DNA of 64,000 nucleotides from JACVRN01 sp036389255 (GCA_036389255.1 DASVQI010000038.1:124001-188000), one strand, 5' to 3'; shown: positions 16,136 through 25,463, numbered from the stretch's first letter. Notes: generated by a model from the letters alone, not told the origin. Program-made: numbers and translations.

Positions 16136-16136
16136 G

Positions 16137-16218
16137 AAGGCAAAAGTAGAAACGCACAAAAGGCAAAAGTGAAGCAGACGGGAGAGCGGCTCTCTTTCTT
16201 TCACTTTTGCCTTTTAAT
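16137..16218. repeat. heptanucleotide repeat element acting as convergent terminator
   Basis: Tandem 7-mers on the left (AAGGCAA, AAGTAGA, AACGCAC, AAAAGGC, AAAAGTG; 16137-16171) and CTTTCAC, TTTTGCC, TTTTAAT on the right. The inner arms 16158-16173 and 16200-16215 pair perfectly over 16 bases, with T-runs on both strands. It sits between two convergent genes and should terminate both. Confidence 0.75.
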
Positions 16219-16224
16219 TTTTCT

Positions 16225-18231
16225 TCAGCCGCCCACGTGAACTGTGGGCCGTCTTTTAGGGTCTTTCTCGGCCTTACGTAAGACCTCGTGAGTCACGGGT
16301 GCCGTGTCGCCCTCACCGAAAGCTATGTACTTGAAGATGTAAATCAGAGGATTCCCCTCGCTCCACCCGAAATAGACGTGCGGCAGCTTTCCCGTCTTGT
16401 CTCTTAAGTACAAAAGAAAGGCTGCGATGGCGTTGGGAACGGCGGGGCTCTCAGTCCTCAACACCCTGTAGCCGTCAACGTGCTCTCCGTTTATCTTGAG
16501 CAGGCCGGAGAACTCCGAGGCGTCGCCGGGACTGACCTCGAAGAAGATTATGGGCTCTTCCGTTGGGATGTGGTTATCCTCCCGCTTCTCCTTCTCCTTC
16601 ATACTGTATTCGAGCGCGTCGCCACGGTCGCGGCGGTTGGCTATGATGCGAATCGTGCCGCCTCTGGCTTCGTTGATGATGGCCTGCGCGTTTTCGTCCA
16701 GCTCAAGCTTCTTGACGCGCAACTCCGTCGTGCGCCAGACGCGCGAGAAGAGCGACGTTAAGACGATTGCGCCGATGAAGAACGAAGCAATCTTGATTCC
16801 TTCGGGCCGCTTGTGCACGTTCTGTATAGTCGTGTAAGCGAAGACAAGTGAGATTAAGAGAAAGACCCACCAGTGCCCGCCATTTCGCTTGACCGAAAGC
16901 GTGACGGCAATCGCGGCCGAGGTCATCAGCACAAGCACGCCGGTAGCGTACGCGCCGCCCTGCGCGTCCACGTCCGCTTTAAAGAGTATGGTCACGGCGA
17001 AGGCTATGAGCGTGAAGACGAAGACGAGCGGTCTGGTGGCTCTGGCCCACTGCGGGGCCATGCCGTAGCGGGGCAGGTAGCGCGGCACTATGTTCAGCAG
17101 GCCCGCCATCGCGGACGCTCCCGCGAACCATAGAATCAGTATCGTGGAGATGTCGTAGATAGTGCCGAACAGGTCGCCAAAGTAGCTGTGCGCCAAGTAG
17201 GCGAGCGCGCGGCCATTTGCTTTCCCGCCATCCTCGAACTCTTGCGGCGGAATCAGGGTAGAGGTCACGAAGCTGCTGCCGATAAGCAGCACGCTCATAA
17301 TCAGCGCAGCCGTCCTCAGCAGCTTGCGCGTGTTGCGCACGCGCGACTCCAGCAGTTGCTGCGCCGTAGGCGGCGGCGGACGATGACCGCTTCGCGTACT
17401 ATGTATGTCGTCTAAATCTTTTTTGGTTAAATCCTTGTCGCCGCGCACTAGCGGCATGACGGCCACGCCCGTCTCAAAGCCCGACAGGCCCAGCGCGAGT
17501 TTCGGAAACAGCAGCAGCGAAACGCCCACGATAAGGAGAGGATTTCCGTGAACTCTGGGGTGATTAAACAGCGCCTCCTTCCAGTCGGGAAAATGTTCCG
17601 GGTGCGTCAAAAGCTCATAGAAGCCGAAGGAGATGACTACTACGTTCAACAGTAGGTACACCGCCACGAGCAGGACTGCTATGCCTATTGCCTCTTTGAA
17701 GCCTTTGAGGAAGATTGCGCCGAGAATAGTTATGAGGACGAGCGTGACGCCTATCTGATGCTGAAGGAAAGGGGCGAATCTCTCTGTAAAGGGATTTTCG
17801 ATGACGTGGGCCGTGGCGTCGGCAGCCGAGAGCGTGATGGTGATGATGAAGTCCGTGGCGACGAATCCTAGGAGCGCCAGCACGAAAAGCTTGCCCCTCC
17901 AGCGTGACAGCAGGTGCTCAAGCATCGAGATGGAGCCTTCACCGTGCGGGCTCTCCTGCGCGACGCGCCCGTAGATTGGAAGAGCGCCGAAGAGAGTGAG
18001 CAACACCAGCACCAGAGTTGCTATCGGAGACAATGCTCCTGCCGCTACGAAGGCTATGCCGGGCTGATAACCCAGCGTCGAGAAGTAGTCCACGCCCGTC
18101 AGGCACATCACCTTCCACCACGGATGCTGGTGATGCTGCCCCTCCGGCTCGTGCGGCCCCTCTACTTCCTTAATCCCTTCAAACAGCCAGAGCTTCAGTC
18201 GTCTCTTCGACCGGGACTGTAGAACTGCCAT
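16225..18231 (-). CDS. APC-superfamily transporter, probable potassium transporter, 668 aa
   Basis: Inner-membrane transporter with about 12 hydrophobic segments in residues 40-490 and a cytosolic C-terminal domain of about 170 residues. The motif GVDYFSTLGYQPGIAF and the conserved GSISMLEHLLSRW and FETGV(A/V)VMPL segments put it with APC-fold permeases that databases usually label amino acid transporters. KimA-like potassium uptake is favoured here because a c-di-AMP riboswitch, which in other bacteria controls K+ transport genes, lies directly upstream. It is a close paralogue of the next gene (18643), with near-identical ends, so the pair arose by tandem duplication. The ATG at 18231 follows GGGGACGGG. 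Confidence 0.8.
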   Translation of the reverse strand: MAVLQSRSKRRLKLWLFEGIKEVEGPHEPEGQHHQHPWWKVMCLTGVDYFSTLGYQPGIAFVAAGALSPIATLVLVLLTLFGALPIYGRVAQESPHGEGSISMLEHLLSRWRGKLFVLALLGFVATDFIITITLSAADATAHVIENPFTERFAPFLQHQIGVTLVLITILGAIFLKGFKEAIGIAVLLVAVYLLLNVVVISFGFYELLTHPEHFPDWKEALFNHPRVHGNPLLIVGVSLLLFPKLALGLSGFETGVAVMPLVRGDKDLTKKDLDDIHSTRSGHRPPPPTAQQLLESRVRNTRKLLRTAALIMSVLLIGSSFVTSTLIPPQEFEDGGKANGRALAYLAHSYFGDLFGTIYDISTILILWFAGASAMAGLLNIVPRYLPRYGMAPQWARATRPLVFVFTLIAFAVTILFKADVDAQGGAYATGVLVLMTSAAIAVTLSVKRNGGHWWVFLLISLVFAYTTIQNVHKRPEGIKIASFFIGAIVLTSLFSRVWRTTELRVKKLELDENAQAIINEARGGTIRIIANRRDRGDALEYSMKEKEKREDNHIPTEEPIIFFEVSPGDASEFSGLLKINGEHVDGYRVLRTESPAVPNAIAAFLLYLRDKTGKLPHVYFGWSEGNPLIYIFKYIAFGEGDTAPVTHEVLRKAEKDPKRRPTVHVGG

Positions 18232-18401
18232 TTTTGCCCGTCCCCTGCTTCTATACGTTTAAGAACAATGGAAGGACTCAAATCAGCCAGTTTCTTCTCT
18301 TTCCCCGCACGCAAGAAAGCCACCCTCCGCGCGCCCCTCTGAAAAGCGAGCGTACAAAGTAGTGGCCTCCGGCACGATAGAAAAGAGATAGTCGCGTTTG
18401 T

Positions 18402-18588
18402 GCTGTCTCTTCCACTCATGCCTACGGGGTTAGCTGACGGGCTCAGACCGGGAAGTGTCCTACGCCGGTTGTGGCTATCGGAAGCCACTTCCAGACGATG
18501 CGCCCCATGTCCCGCTCACTTCGCAGGACGCTGGTTCCCCCGCGCCGCTCTCATCCCTTAAGGGACGCGTAGCGGCTTCGGCAGACAA
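18402..18588 (-). promoter_or_regulatory. c-di-AMP (ydaO/yuaA) riboswitch
   Basis: On the minus strand the 5' end carries GUCUGCCGAAGCCGC, then GCGGGGGAACC. The 3' part has the hallmark GAGCCCGUCAGCUAACCC followed by CGUAGGC and GUGGAAGAGA. P1 forms from UGUCU near 18587 and AGACA near 18403. These blocks and their order match the ydaO consensus. About 170 bases of expression platform separate it from the ATG at 18231; in classical cases ligand binding turns expression off. Nothing else is seen in the rest of the gap between the two transporter genes. Confidence 0.93.
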
Positions 18589-18642
18589 ATTTTCAAGCGG
18601 GCATATTATCTGCCTGCCTCTACATTAAAGCAACTCTCTTAA

Positions 18643-20655
18643 TCAGCCGCCGACATGCACGGTCGGGCGGCGCTCAGGGTCTTTCTCGGCCTGCCGCAGA
18701 ACCTCGTGCGTAGTCGGAGCCGTGTCGCCCTCACCGAAAGCTATGTACTTGAAGATATAGACAATCGGGTTGCCTTCGCTCCACCCGAAATAGACATGCG
18801 GCAGCTTTCCGGTCTTGTCTCTCAGGTACAGCAGGAAGGCAGCAATCGCGTTCGGCACCACGGGGCTTTCCGCCCTCAGCACTCTGTATCCGTCAACGTG
18901 ATCTCCGCGAACCTGAAGCACGCCGGAGAACTCCGAGGCGTCGCCCAGGCTGACCTCGAAGAAGATTATAGGCTCGCTCGCGGGGATGTGATTATCCTCC
19001 CGCTTCTCCTTCTCCTTCATACGATATTCAAGCGCGTCGCCACGGTCGCAGCGATTCGTCACGATTCGTATAGTTCCGGCGCTGGCCTCCTGAATAATTG
19101 CCTTGGCGTTATCGTCCAGCTCCACCTTCTGCACGCGCAACTCCGTCGTGCGCCAGACGCGCGAGAAGAGCGACGTAAAGATGATACCGATGATGAAGAC
19201 GAGCGCTATCTTGATGCCCTCGGGCTGCTCTACGATATTCACGATGGTCGTAAAGACGAAGATTAGCGAGATGAGCAGAAACGCTATCCACATCTTTTCG
19301 CCCCTGCGCCGCGTGGAGAGCGTGACGGCAATCGCGGCGGAAGTCATCAGCGCCAGAACGCCCGTGGCGTACGCGCCGCCCTGCGCATCCACGTCGGCCC
19401 GGAAGAAGAGCGTGACGAGAAAGCAGATAAGGGTCAGCACTAAAGTCAGAGGCCGCGTCGCTCGCGCCCATTCGGGAGCCATGCCGTAGCGCGGCAGGTA
19501 GCGCGGCACTATGTTCAGCAGTCCCGCCATCGCGGACGACCCCGCGAACCACAGTATGGAGATGGTGCTCAGGTCGTAGGCCGTGCCGAACCAATCGCCA
19601 AGATAGGTGTGCGCCAAGTAAGCGAGCGCGCGACCGCTAGCGTTTCCGGCTTCATGTATATCCGTCGCCGGTCGGAACTCTTCCGGTGGGATGAGCAGCG
19701 TCGTGACCAGACTGCTTCCTATGAGCATCACGCTCATAATCAGAGCCGCAGAGGTCAGCAGCTTGCGTGTGTTGCGTATGCGGCCTTCAAGAAGCTCCTG
19801 AGCCGTGGGCTCTACTCTCCTAGTGCTGCGCGTCGTGTGTATGGATTCTAAATCTTCGTCGGTCAGTTCCCTCTCGCCTTTTACGAGCGGCATGACGACC
19901 ACGCCGGTCTCGAAGCCGGACAAGCCCAGCGCGAGCTTTGGAAAGACCAGAAGCGACACGCCGATTATCAGAAATGGATTCCCCTGAACCCTCGGGTGAG
20001 TAAAGATTGCGTTCTTCCAGTTGGACAGTACGTACGGGTGCGTGAAAATCTCGTAGAGGCCGGTGGCGATTACCACCAGATTCATAGCGATGTAAATGAC
20101 CACGAGCAGGACTGCTATGCCTATTGCCTCTTTGAAGCCTTTGAGGAAGACTGCGCCGAGGAAAGCTATCAGTACGAGCGTGACTATGATGCGGTGATGA
20201 AAGAACGTAGGCGCGTAAGGGTTATCCGCTATGTGTACCGCAGCGTCGGCAGCCGAGAGCGTGATGGTGATGATGAAACTGGTCGCGGCAAACCCCAGCA
20301 GGCAGAGGACGAAGAGCTTCCCTTTCCAGCGCGACAGCAGATTCTCAAGCATGGAGATGGAGCCGTCGCCGTGCGGGCTCTCAGCCGCCACACGGTTGTA
20401 CATGGGGAGAGCGCCGAAGAGAGTGAGCAGCACCAGCACCAGAGTTGCTATCGGAGACAATGCCCCTGCCGCTACGAATGCTATGCCGGGCTGATAACCC
20501 AGCGTCGAGAAGTAGTCCACGCCCGTCAGGCACATCACCTTCCACCACGGATGCTGGTGATGCTGCCCCTCCGGCTCGTGCGGCCCTTCAGCCTTCTTGA
20601 CTCCTTCAAACAGCCAGAGCTTGAAACGCCTTTTCGATCTTGTCACCGAGGCCAT
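18643..20655 (-). CDS. APC-superfamily transporter paralogue, probable potassium transporter, 670 aa
   Basis: Same architecture as the 16225 gene: about 12 membrane segments, motif GVDYFSTLGYQPGIAF, and a C-terminal cytosolic domain ending AEKDPERRPTVHVGG, nearly the same as its neighbour. The differences cluster in the loops and in the region at residues 145-175. The ATG at 20655 follows GGTGAG. Unlike its neighbour, no ydaO riboswitch is seen before it; its leader is short and AT-richer. The two genes are 411 bases apart on the same strand, so the second may be made partly by read-through and partly through the riboswitch-controlled transcript. Confidence 0.8.
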   Translation of the reverse strand: MASVTRSKRRFKLWLFEGVKKAEGPHEPEGQHHQHPWWKVMCLTGVDYFSTLGYQPGIAFVAAGALSPIATLVLVLLTLFGALPMYNRVAAESPHGDGSISMLENLLSRWKGKLFVLCLLGFAATSFIITITLSAADAAVHIADNPYAPTFFHHRIIVTLVLIAFLGAVFLKGFKEAIGIAVLLVVIYIAMNLVVIATGLYEIFTHPYVLSNWKNAIFTHPRVQGNPFLIIGVSLLVFPKLALGLSGFETGVVVMPLVKGERELTDEDLESIHTTRSTRRVEPTAQELLEGRIRNTRKLLTSAALIMSVMLIGSSLVTTLLIPPEEFRPATDIHEAGNASGRALAYLAHTYLGDWFGTAYDLSTISILWFAGSSAMAGLLNIVPRYLPRYGMAPEWARATRPLTLVLTLICFLVTLFFRADVDAQGGAYATGVLALMTSAAIAVTLSTRRRGEKMWIAFLLISLIFVFTTIVNIVEQPEGIKIALVFIIGIIFTSLFSRVWRTTELRVQKVELDDNAKAIIQEASAGTIRIVTNRCDRGDALEYRMKEKEKREDNHIPASEPIIFFEVSLGDASEFSGVLQVRGDHVDGYRVLRAESPVVPNAIAAFLLYLRDKTGKLPHVYFGWSEGNPIVYIFKYIAFGEGDTAPTTHEVLRQAEKDPERRPTVHVGG

Positions 20656-21039
20656 TTTTGCGACTCACCAAACAGAGCGAAGCTTCTCTGTCTCCTCTCC
20701 AGAATGAAGTGAGAAGTCCGATAGCTCTACTTTCATGCAGGGGAAATACCTGTATAGCTTTCGCGTTCCGGCTATAGTAAGACGTTTTCGGGGAAAGTCA
20801 ATAACTAAGAGATGTAGCAATAAGGCGTGGCGCTCAGTGACTCGTACACAAAATAAGTGGGCGGGGCCTCCCACTGCCCCGCCCTAAGGCCACGTGTCCT
20901 CACCCCACGCGACCACTACGTCCACCGGGGAGGTGAACGCAACCCGGATTATGCACAACTCGGGGCAAACTTTCAACTGCTTCGATTATGTAGAAGGAAA
21001 AAAATTTTAGCCGGAGTCACTCAACCCTTTAGGCCGGAA
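20656..21039. other. 384-base gap between transporter and matrixin genes
   Basis: Holds the terminator at 20859-20884 and presumably the promoter of the transporter. I searched for a second ydaO element and found none. The stretch 20885-20975 is GC-rich and possibly structured, with no recognised motif. Confidence 0.5.
20859..20884 (-). terminator. terminator after the matrixin gene
   Basis: GGGCGGGGC (20859-20867) pairs perfectly with GCCCCGCCC (20876-20884) around an eight-base loop. On the minus strand ACTTATTTTG follows. It ends the transcript of the metalloprotease gene before the transporter pair. Confidence 0.8.
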
Positions 21040-23118
21040 TTATCGGGCTATAAGGAGCTGCGCACGGTTGCTCTCTTTGCCGTCAGCGATAATGGTCAGG
21101 TCTTCCGACAATGCAGCCCGCGTGTTATCCAGAAGGACTATAACTAGCTTGTCCAGCCCCGGAAGATTTTCCGCAGGCGCGACGCCAGCCACCTCGACCG
21201 TTCGACCTCCCAGCAGCGCCGTCAACTGCGACGCGTTGCGAAATCCTGAGCCGTAAATGACTATGCGCGTGCGCCCGTCGCCGCCGCTCGAGCCCTGAGA
21301 AGGCATTCTGAAAGAGGCAGGCAGCGAAGTCTCTTCGTTGAAGGCCAGAGCAAGCCCCTTGCCCGTGCCGTTCTCCGTAAAGATGAGCGGCTGCGACCGC
21401 GTTATCTCCAGAGCGGTCTGCGCCCTGACTTCGCCTTTGTCGAGAACCGACACCAGCGCAGTGCCCGCAGTAGCCTCTTCGGGAATCTGGAAGCCTACGC
21501 GGCCGTCCTTGACGAAGGCCACGGGAGCCTGAACGCTCACACCGTTCGAGAAAGTCACATTGACGGAGGTCTCGCCAAGCTCTACCGGCAACTGCCAGCC
21601 TTCGCGCTCCGAGTCCGCGTCTCTGGCGAGCAGCTCTTCGTCGGTCGCCCTAGCTCCCTTGAAGACGGCTAGACTTCCGGCGGCTATAGTATCGGTCGCC
21701 GTCTCGGGCATGGCCGCAGAAGCCACGTAGACGCGCTGCGAAGCCGAACGCGCATCCTCAGCGTTGGCATCCACCGTCAAGGCGCCCGCTATGTAACTGA
21801 CTTCGCCCGTCACGGATTGAAGGCGAAGACTGTACTCGCCCGCAGGAGCGCCCGCGCCGACTTCCACGTCGAAGCTTATGACGGAGAGAGCGTCGTCCGA
21901 CTGCTGCTGAACTACGCTGGCCGGATTGACGTTGATGAAAGGCGAAGTCGAAGTGATGCCGCCTTCGGGAATCTCGCTGAGATTCAGTATGCGAGAGCCG
22001 CCGACGTAGACCGTATAAGTGCGCCCGGCCGCCACGGGCACGGCTATGGTCGAGAGATGTCCGTTCAGGCCAATCAGGGAGGCGTTAAAGACTGCGGGCT
22101 CTGCGGGAATCTGCGCGTTGAGAGCGGTCGCGCTGCCGGCCGCCACGCCGACCTGTCCTATCTCAAGCGTGCGAAACGAGGGCGGAGCATTCTGCGTCAG
22201 CCCCGCGTAGGCTCCGTTCTGCGACGCAACCTCGGAGGCGAACACCGGCCCGTCGAGTGATTCGACTACTACGCGATAGTTGCCGGGCAGCAGGCCGTCT
22301 ATGCGATACGCGCCGTTTGCTAAAGTTATGTTGCTGGCTATGACGCGGCCCGTGGAGGTCTCTTCCGCGAAGACGTTTGCGCCGAAGACAGGAGCGCCCG
22401 AAGCGTTAGAGATGGTGCCTGTGATTGCGCCTCGCATGTCCGTGCCGGGACGCAGGCCGTAGATGGAGCGCACGCCCGAGCGGTCGTCGTCGGAAAGCGA
22501 GCGCGGCGTCCATGCGGCCACAGTATAGATGCCGTTCTTCCCCTGACGCGGCTGCATACTGGAGCCGACAGCTCCCGAATGCTCAAGGCCCAGCATGTGA
22601 CCTATCTCGTGCGTGAAGGTCGCTTCCAAATCGAAAGTGCCGGGCGTACCGTCGGAAGAGAACTGCTGGCGCGGATTAAGCACTATGTCCGCTTCCGTAA
22701 TGCTTCCCGTTTCGGTGAAGAAGACCCGCGTGCGCCCTGCCATCTCGCCGGATGCTCCGGCAAAGGGCGCTGTGTTCTCCGGCGTATGAGCGACCGTAAT
22801 CAGGCTCACGCCGTCGCCGCTAGTCCCTGCGGGGCTGATTGACTGCGCGGTTGAAGCCGTCTCTACAAACCTTATGTTGGCTGCTTCAGACCAGTGCGAG
22901 AGCGCCCGTCGCAAAGCTCCGGCAACGTCGCTGCCCTGCTTGATATTCGGCTGCGGCGTAGAAAGAGAGGACGAGAAGGCCACGTTGATGGTAGCGGCGG
23001 GCCACCTAATTTGAACCGAAGTGCCTGCGTCCCTGAATTGCAGAGCATACGGGCGCACGGGCGCTGCCGACAGAAAAAGTGCTGTCGTCAGGTACAGTGC
23101 TGTTAGAACTCGCCGCAT
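21040..23118 (-). CDS. secreted matrixin-type metalloprotease with C-terminal beta domains, 692 aa
   Basis: Exported protease. A signal peptide (about 1-24, MRRVLTALYLTTALFLSAAP) is followed by a matrixin domain. The zinc site HEIGHMLGLEH has H170, E171, H174 and H180, and the Met-turn is at M188 (SSMQP). Residues about 228-300 form a CarboxypepD_reg-like beta sandwich (GTISNASGAPVFGANVFAEE). The last 270 residues look like Solibacter-type IPT/TIGR03437 beta domains, common on secreted proteins of Acidobacteriota. No cysteine-switch propeptide is seen. Probably acts on extracellular protein. Confidence 0.9.
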   Translation of the reverse strand: MRRVLTALYLTTALFLSAAPVRPYALQFRDAGTSVQIRWPAATINVAFSSSLSTPQPNIKQGSDVAGALRRALSHWSEAANIRFVETASTAQSISPAGTSGDGVSLITVAHTPENTAPFAGASGEMAGRTRVFFTETGSITEADIVLNPRQQFSSDGTPGTFDLEATFTHEIGHMLGLEHSGAVGSSMQPRQGKNGIYTVAAWTPRSLSDDDRSGVRSIYGLRPGTDMRGAITGTISNASGAPVFGANVFAEETSTGRVIASNITLANGAYRIDGLLPGNYRVVVESLDGPVFASEVASQNGAYAGLTQNAPPSFRTLEIGQVGVAAGSATALNAQIPAEPAVFNASLIGLNGHLSTIAVPVAAGRTYTVYVGGSRILNLSEIPEGGITSTSPFINVNPASVVQQQSDDALSVISFDVEVGAGAPAGEYSLRLQSVTGEVSYIAGALTVDANAEDARSASQRVYVASAAMPETATDTIAAGSLAVFKGARATDEELLARDADSEREGWQLPVELGETSVNVTFSNGVSVQAPVAFVKDGRVGFQIPEEATAGTALVSVLDKGEVRAQTALEITRSQPLIFTENGTGKGLALAFNEETSLPASFRMPSQGSSGGDGRTRIVIYGSGFRNASQLTALLGGRTVEVAGVAPAENLPGLDKLVIVLLDNTRAALSEDLTIIADGKESNRAQLLIAR

Positions 23119-23536
23119 ATATGCTCTCGTCGTCCCGCTTCAATCTTCGCGCGCCATAAGGCTTCCCATAGATACTTTACTCTATCGGCTCAAGATTGCA
23201 ATGAACGGGCCAGAGGGGCTGCCGGTCGGCGGCGGCTGCGGGCTGTCTCTAGTATAGCCTCGAATTGTTCCCTTAAACCCAGAGCTAACAGCAGCTTAGT
23301 CAGGCTCAGTCACCACCTGTGCGGGGGCGGGAGAGTGCAGGAGAGAAGCCTCGTGAAAATTTCTCCTGCATTAATTAGATACGCCGTAACGACTGCCGCC
23401 CTGTTAATTTGACACGGCGGGCGAGCCCTGCTGTACGAAGGCTTTGAAGCCTTTCAGGGCTCCGGCCGATGCGGGGAGGGTAAAGTTCTTAGAGGTAGTG
23501 TTGCCTTGAACGCCCCGGACGGGGCCGCTCGCGCAT
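23119..23536. other. 418-base gap with a nested stem-loop
   Basis: No accepted gene. An outer stem GAGCCCTG/CAGGGCTC (23423-23430, 23455-23462) encloses AAGGCT/AGCCTT (23438-23443, 23448-23453) with loop TTGA. A minus-strand frame of about 40 codons with ordinary amino-acid content runs through this structure to a TAA near 23407 but has no start codon with a ribosome site. It could be a gene remnant. Confidence 0.4.
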
Positions 23537-23854
23537 CTACTTACGCTTACCGGAGGGTATGGTGCGCGGCGCTGTAGCCTGCGGCGACAGGGTGGAGCCT
23601 ATGCCTGTGCCTATAGCTGCGGCGTCGTCATTCGGCCTCGGCAGGTCTAGGGTGTTGGGAGCGTCTCGCAGGTCGGCAAACGCCACGATTAGAAGCAGCG
23701 CCGTCAACCCGAGCGTCGCCAGCAGGTATAGAATCGCCGTCTGCTCAAAGTAGATTAATAAGAAGACAATCAATACTACGGCGCCTATCCACACGAACGT
23801 CAGGCTGCGACCGCCCTGTTTTCTGCCCCTGTTGCTTGCAAGTCTCTGGCTCAT
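23537..23854 (-). CDS. small two-helix membrane protein, 105 aa
   Basis: Not recognised. A basic N-terminus (RLASNRGRKQGG) precedes two hydrophobic segments, about residues 17-35 and 41-62, and a cytosolic Pro/Ala-rich tail ending in basic residues. The ATG has AGGTGAG close upstream, so it is well supported as a gene. It is followed by the structured gap. Confidence 0.7.
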   Translation of the reverse strand: MSQRLASNRGRKQGGRSLTFVWIGAVVLIVFLLIYFEQTAILYLLATLGLTALLLIVAFADLRDAPNTLDLPRPNDDAAAIGTGIGSTLSPQATAPRTIPSGKRK

Positions 23855-23977
23855 ATCTCACCTTTAAGAAAATAGTAGGGTCTGAATAAACTCGATAATT
23901 TAGCACAAAAGGAGGCCGCGTGCGACCGTGCGCGCCGTAGAGCTTCCCTTTCATCTGGCACGCCCGCGAACAAATAA

Positions 23978-24012
23978 GAAGAGGCTGGCTTTTTCTGTAG
24001 ACCAGCCTCTTC
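23978..24012 (-). terminator. terminator after the export-protein gene
   Basis: GAAGAGGCTGG (23978-23988) and CCAGCCTCTTC (24002-24012) pair perfectly. On the minus strand TTATTTG follows. It lies 30 bases after the stop of the gene at 24042. Confidence 0.8.
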
Positions 24013-24041
24013 GGGAGCTAGGGAAGATGAGCGCGCGGCTT

Positions 24042-25091
24042 TTAGTAGAGCACGCGGTACGGCAACTGCGAGCCGAAGCTTGTAATCATGGACGGGCCTA
24101 TCCCCAGCACGCTGTTGAGAATCATCTTGGGGATGTTCGGGCCTGCCTCGGGTACTTCCACGATATCGTAGGGCTGTAGAAGCGGGTCTTCCAACTTATT
24201 CTTCTTGATTGCCTGAAGGTCGAAGACCAGTCGCTCTCTGTACTGCGACTTCGGGTTGACGCGATAGACGATGATGCCGCTCTGCTTAGTCTCCTTTCGC
24301 ACCCCCCCGACCATCGCCAGCGCTGTGCTCAAGGTCAGTCCGTCACGCAGGTAGATGGGCTGAGGCGAGGCTACGTTGCCGTTGATGTAAACCGGCTCGG
24401 CCTCAAGAGCCTGCACCACGTCGCCCGGACGAATGTAAGGATTGGCCTCTTCCTTTCCGGCCTTCAACTCCGCCACGCTGTAGACTTTGTAAGTCACCTC
24501 GAATTTGGAGGGGTCACTGGCCTCGGCCTCTAACTCTTCACCGGGCTCCGGGCACATGACGGGCGAGGTGTGCGTTATCTGAATCCTTCCGTTGGAGCGC
24601 TCGGTCGTGCCGCCTGACCTTGCGAAAATCTCGTTGAGACGAACGCGGCGCAGAAGCTGCACCTGCTGCGGAAGCTGGAAAGCGCCGAAGACGTATGCGG
24701 GCGGGCGGCTGTTGCGTCCTGTGATACGCACGCTGACATCCGGCTGCCTGAGAATCTTCGAGTAAGCGGCGCGTATGTCCTTCTCTATCTCTTTATCCGT
24801 GCGGCAGCGCGCCGGGATTGGCTTATCAATGAAGGGCAGCGAAGAGAGATTGCCGTCGCTGTCCACCTCTCCTATCCAGTTCATCTCCGGCTGGCCGAAG
24901 ACACGCACGTCCAGCGTGTCGCCGGGGCCGAGCAAGTATTTGCGAACCCCCATGGCGTCCATAGAGACTTGAGCCGAAGCGGGCTGAACGACCGTGGGAG
25001 GCGCGGACTGCTGCTGCGCTTGAGCGGCGGCAGGCGCGAGCGACAGAAAGGTCAACACAAAGAGAAGCGCGTAAGAGATAGTGGCTTTCAT
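24042..25091 (-). CDS. polysaccharide biosynthesis/export protein (Wza-like), 349 aa
   Basis: Outer-membrane or periplasmic channel component for exopolysaccharide export. A signal peptide (about residues 1-24, cleaved near AQAQQ) is followed by the Poly_export domain (YLLGPGDTLDVRVFGQPEMN, with DGNLSSLPFIDKPIPA) and an SLBB-like segment (residues about 130-290) with DGLTLSTALAMVGGV, a typical soluble ligand-binding beta-grasp motif. There is no lipobox. The ATG at 25091 has GAGGAAAAG upstream. No Wzc-type kinase or flippase gene is adjacent, so it is an isolated copy or regulated separately. Confidence 0.88.
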   Translation of the reverse strand: MKATISYALLFVLTFLSLAPAAAQAQQQSAPPTVVQPASAQVSMDAMGVRKYLLGPGDTLDVRVFGQPEMNWIGEVDSDGNLSSLPFIDKPIPARCRTDKEIEKDIRAAYSKILRQPDVSVRITGRNSRPPAYVFGAFQLPQQVQLLRRVRLNEIFARSGGTTERSNGRIQITHTSPVMCPEPGEELEAEASDPSKFEVTYKVYSVAELKAGKEEANPYIRPGDVVQALEAEPVYINGNVASPQPIYLRDGLTLSTALAMVGGVRKETKQSGIIVYRVNPKSQYRERLVFDLQAIKKNKLEDPLLQPYDIVEVPEAGPNIPKMILNSVLGIGPSMITSFGSQLPYRVLY

Positions 25092-25253
25092 AATTCTTTT
25101 CCTCAAAAGCTAGTCTGCTTCAGAGAAGGCGTACGCCTCTTCTGCGGGTGATTCAGCCGAGAGGGTAAAAAAGCGTTCGCCTTCAAAAGTCGAATTGCGA
25201 CAGTATTCCAAGATGCTGTCGGGTGAAGGAACGCTGCCCCTCATTAGAGTTAG

Positions 25254-25463
25254 TCAGTTAGCAGCTCTTTCGGCAGGGCTGCTCTTTTTTCTATGCGATC
25301 CCGGCTTTGGCACCGTGCCGGGGACGGCGAACCCTCTGAAGAGCAGGTTGCAATGATCGCACAAAAGGTTATAAATGCCAAACATACGCATAAACCAGGG
25401 GCTTGGCTTGTAGCCGCGCCGTATGCGTGAGCTTCTGCACTTCGGACAACGTTGACTTATCAA
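25254..25463 (-). CDS. small zinc-ribbon protein, 69 aa
   Basis: CPKC near the N-terminus and CDHC about 30 residues later form a four-cysteine zinc ribbon; between them is a hydrophobic segment (WFMRMFGIYNLL). The tail is basic. It starts at a TTG whose last bases overlap the TGA of the preceding gene (TTGA), with GGGAGAAGAG upstream, so it is likely co-translated. Function unknown; the shape resembles small rubredoxin-like or ribosome-associated zinc proteins. Confidence 0.65.
   Translation of the reverse strand: MISQRCPKCRSSRIRRGYKPSPWFMRMFGIYNLLCDHCNLLFRGFAVPGTVPKPGSHRKKSSPAERAAN

Noticed and set aside
20656..21039. Second c-di-AMP riboswitch upstream of the 18643 transporter
   Set aside because: None of the CCCGUCAGCUAAC or GGGGAACC blocks are present on the minus strand here.
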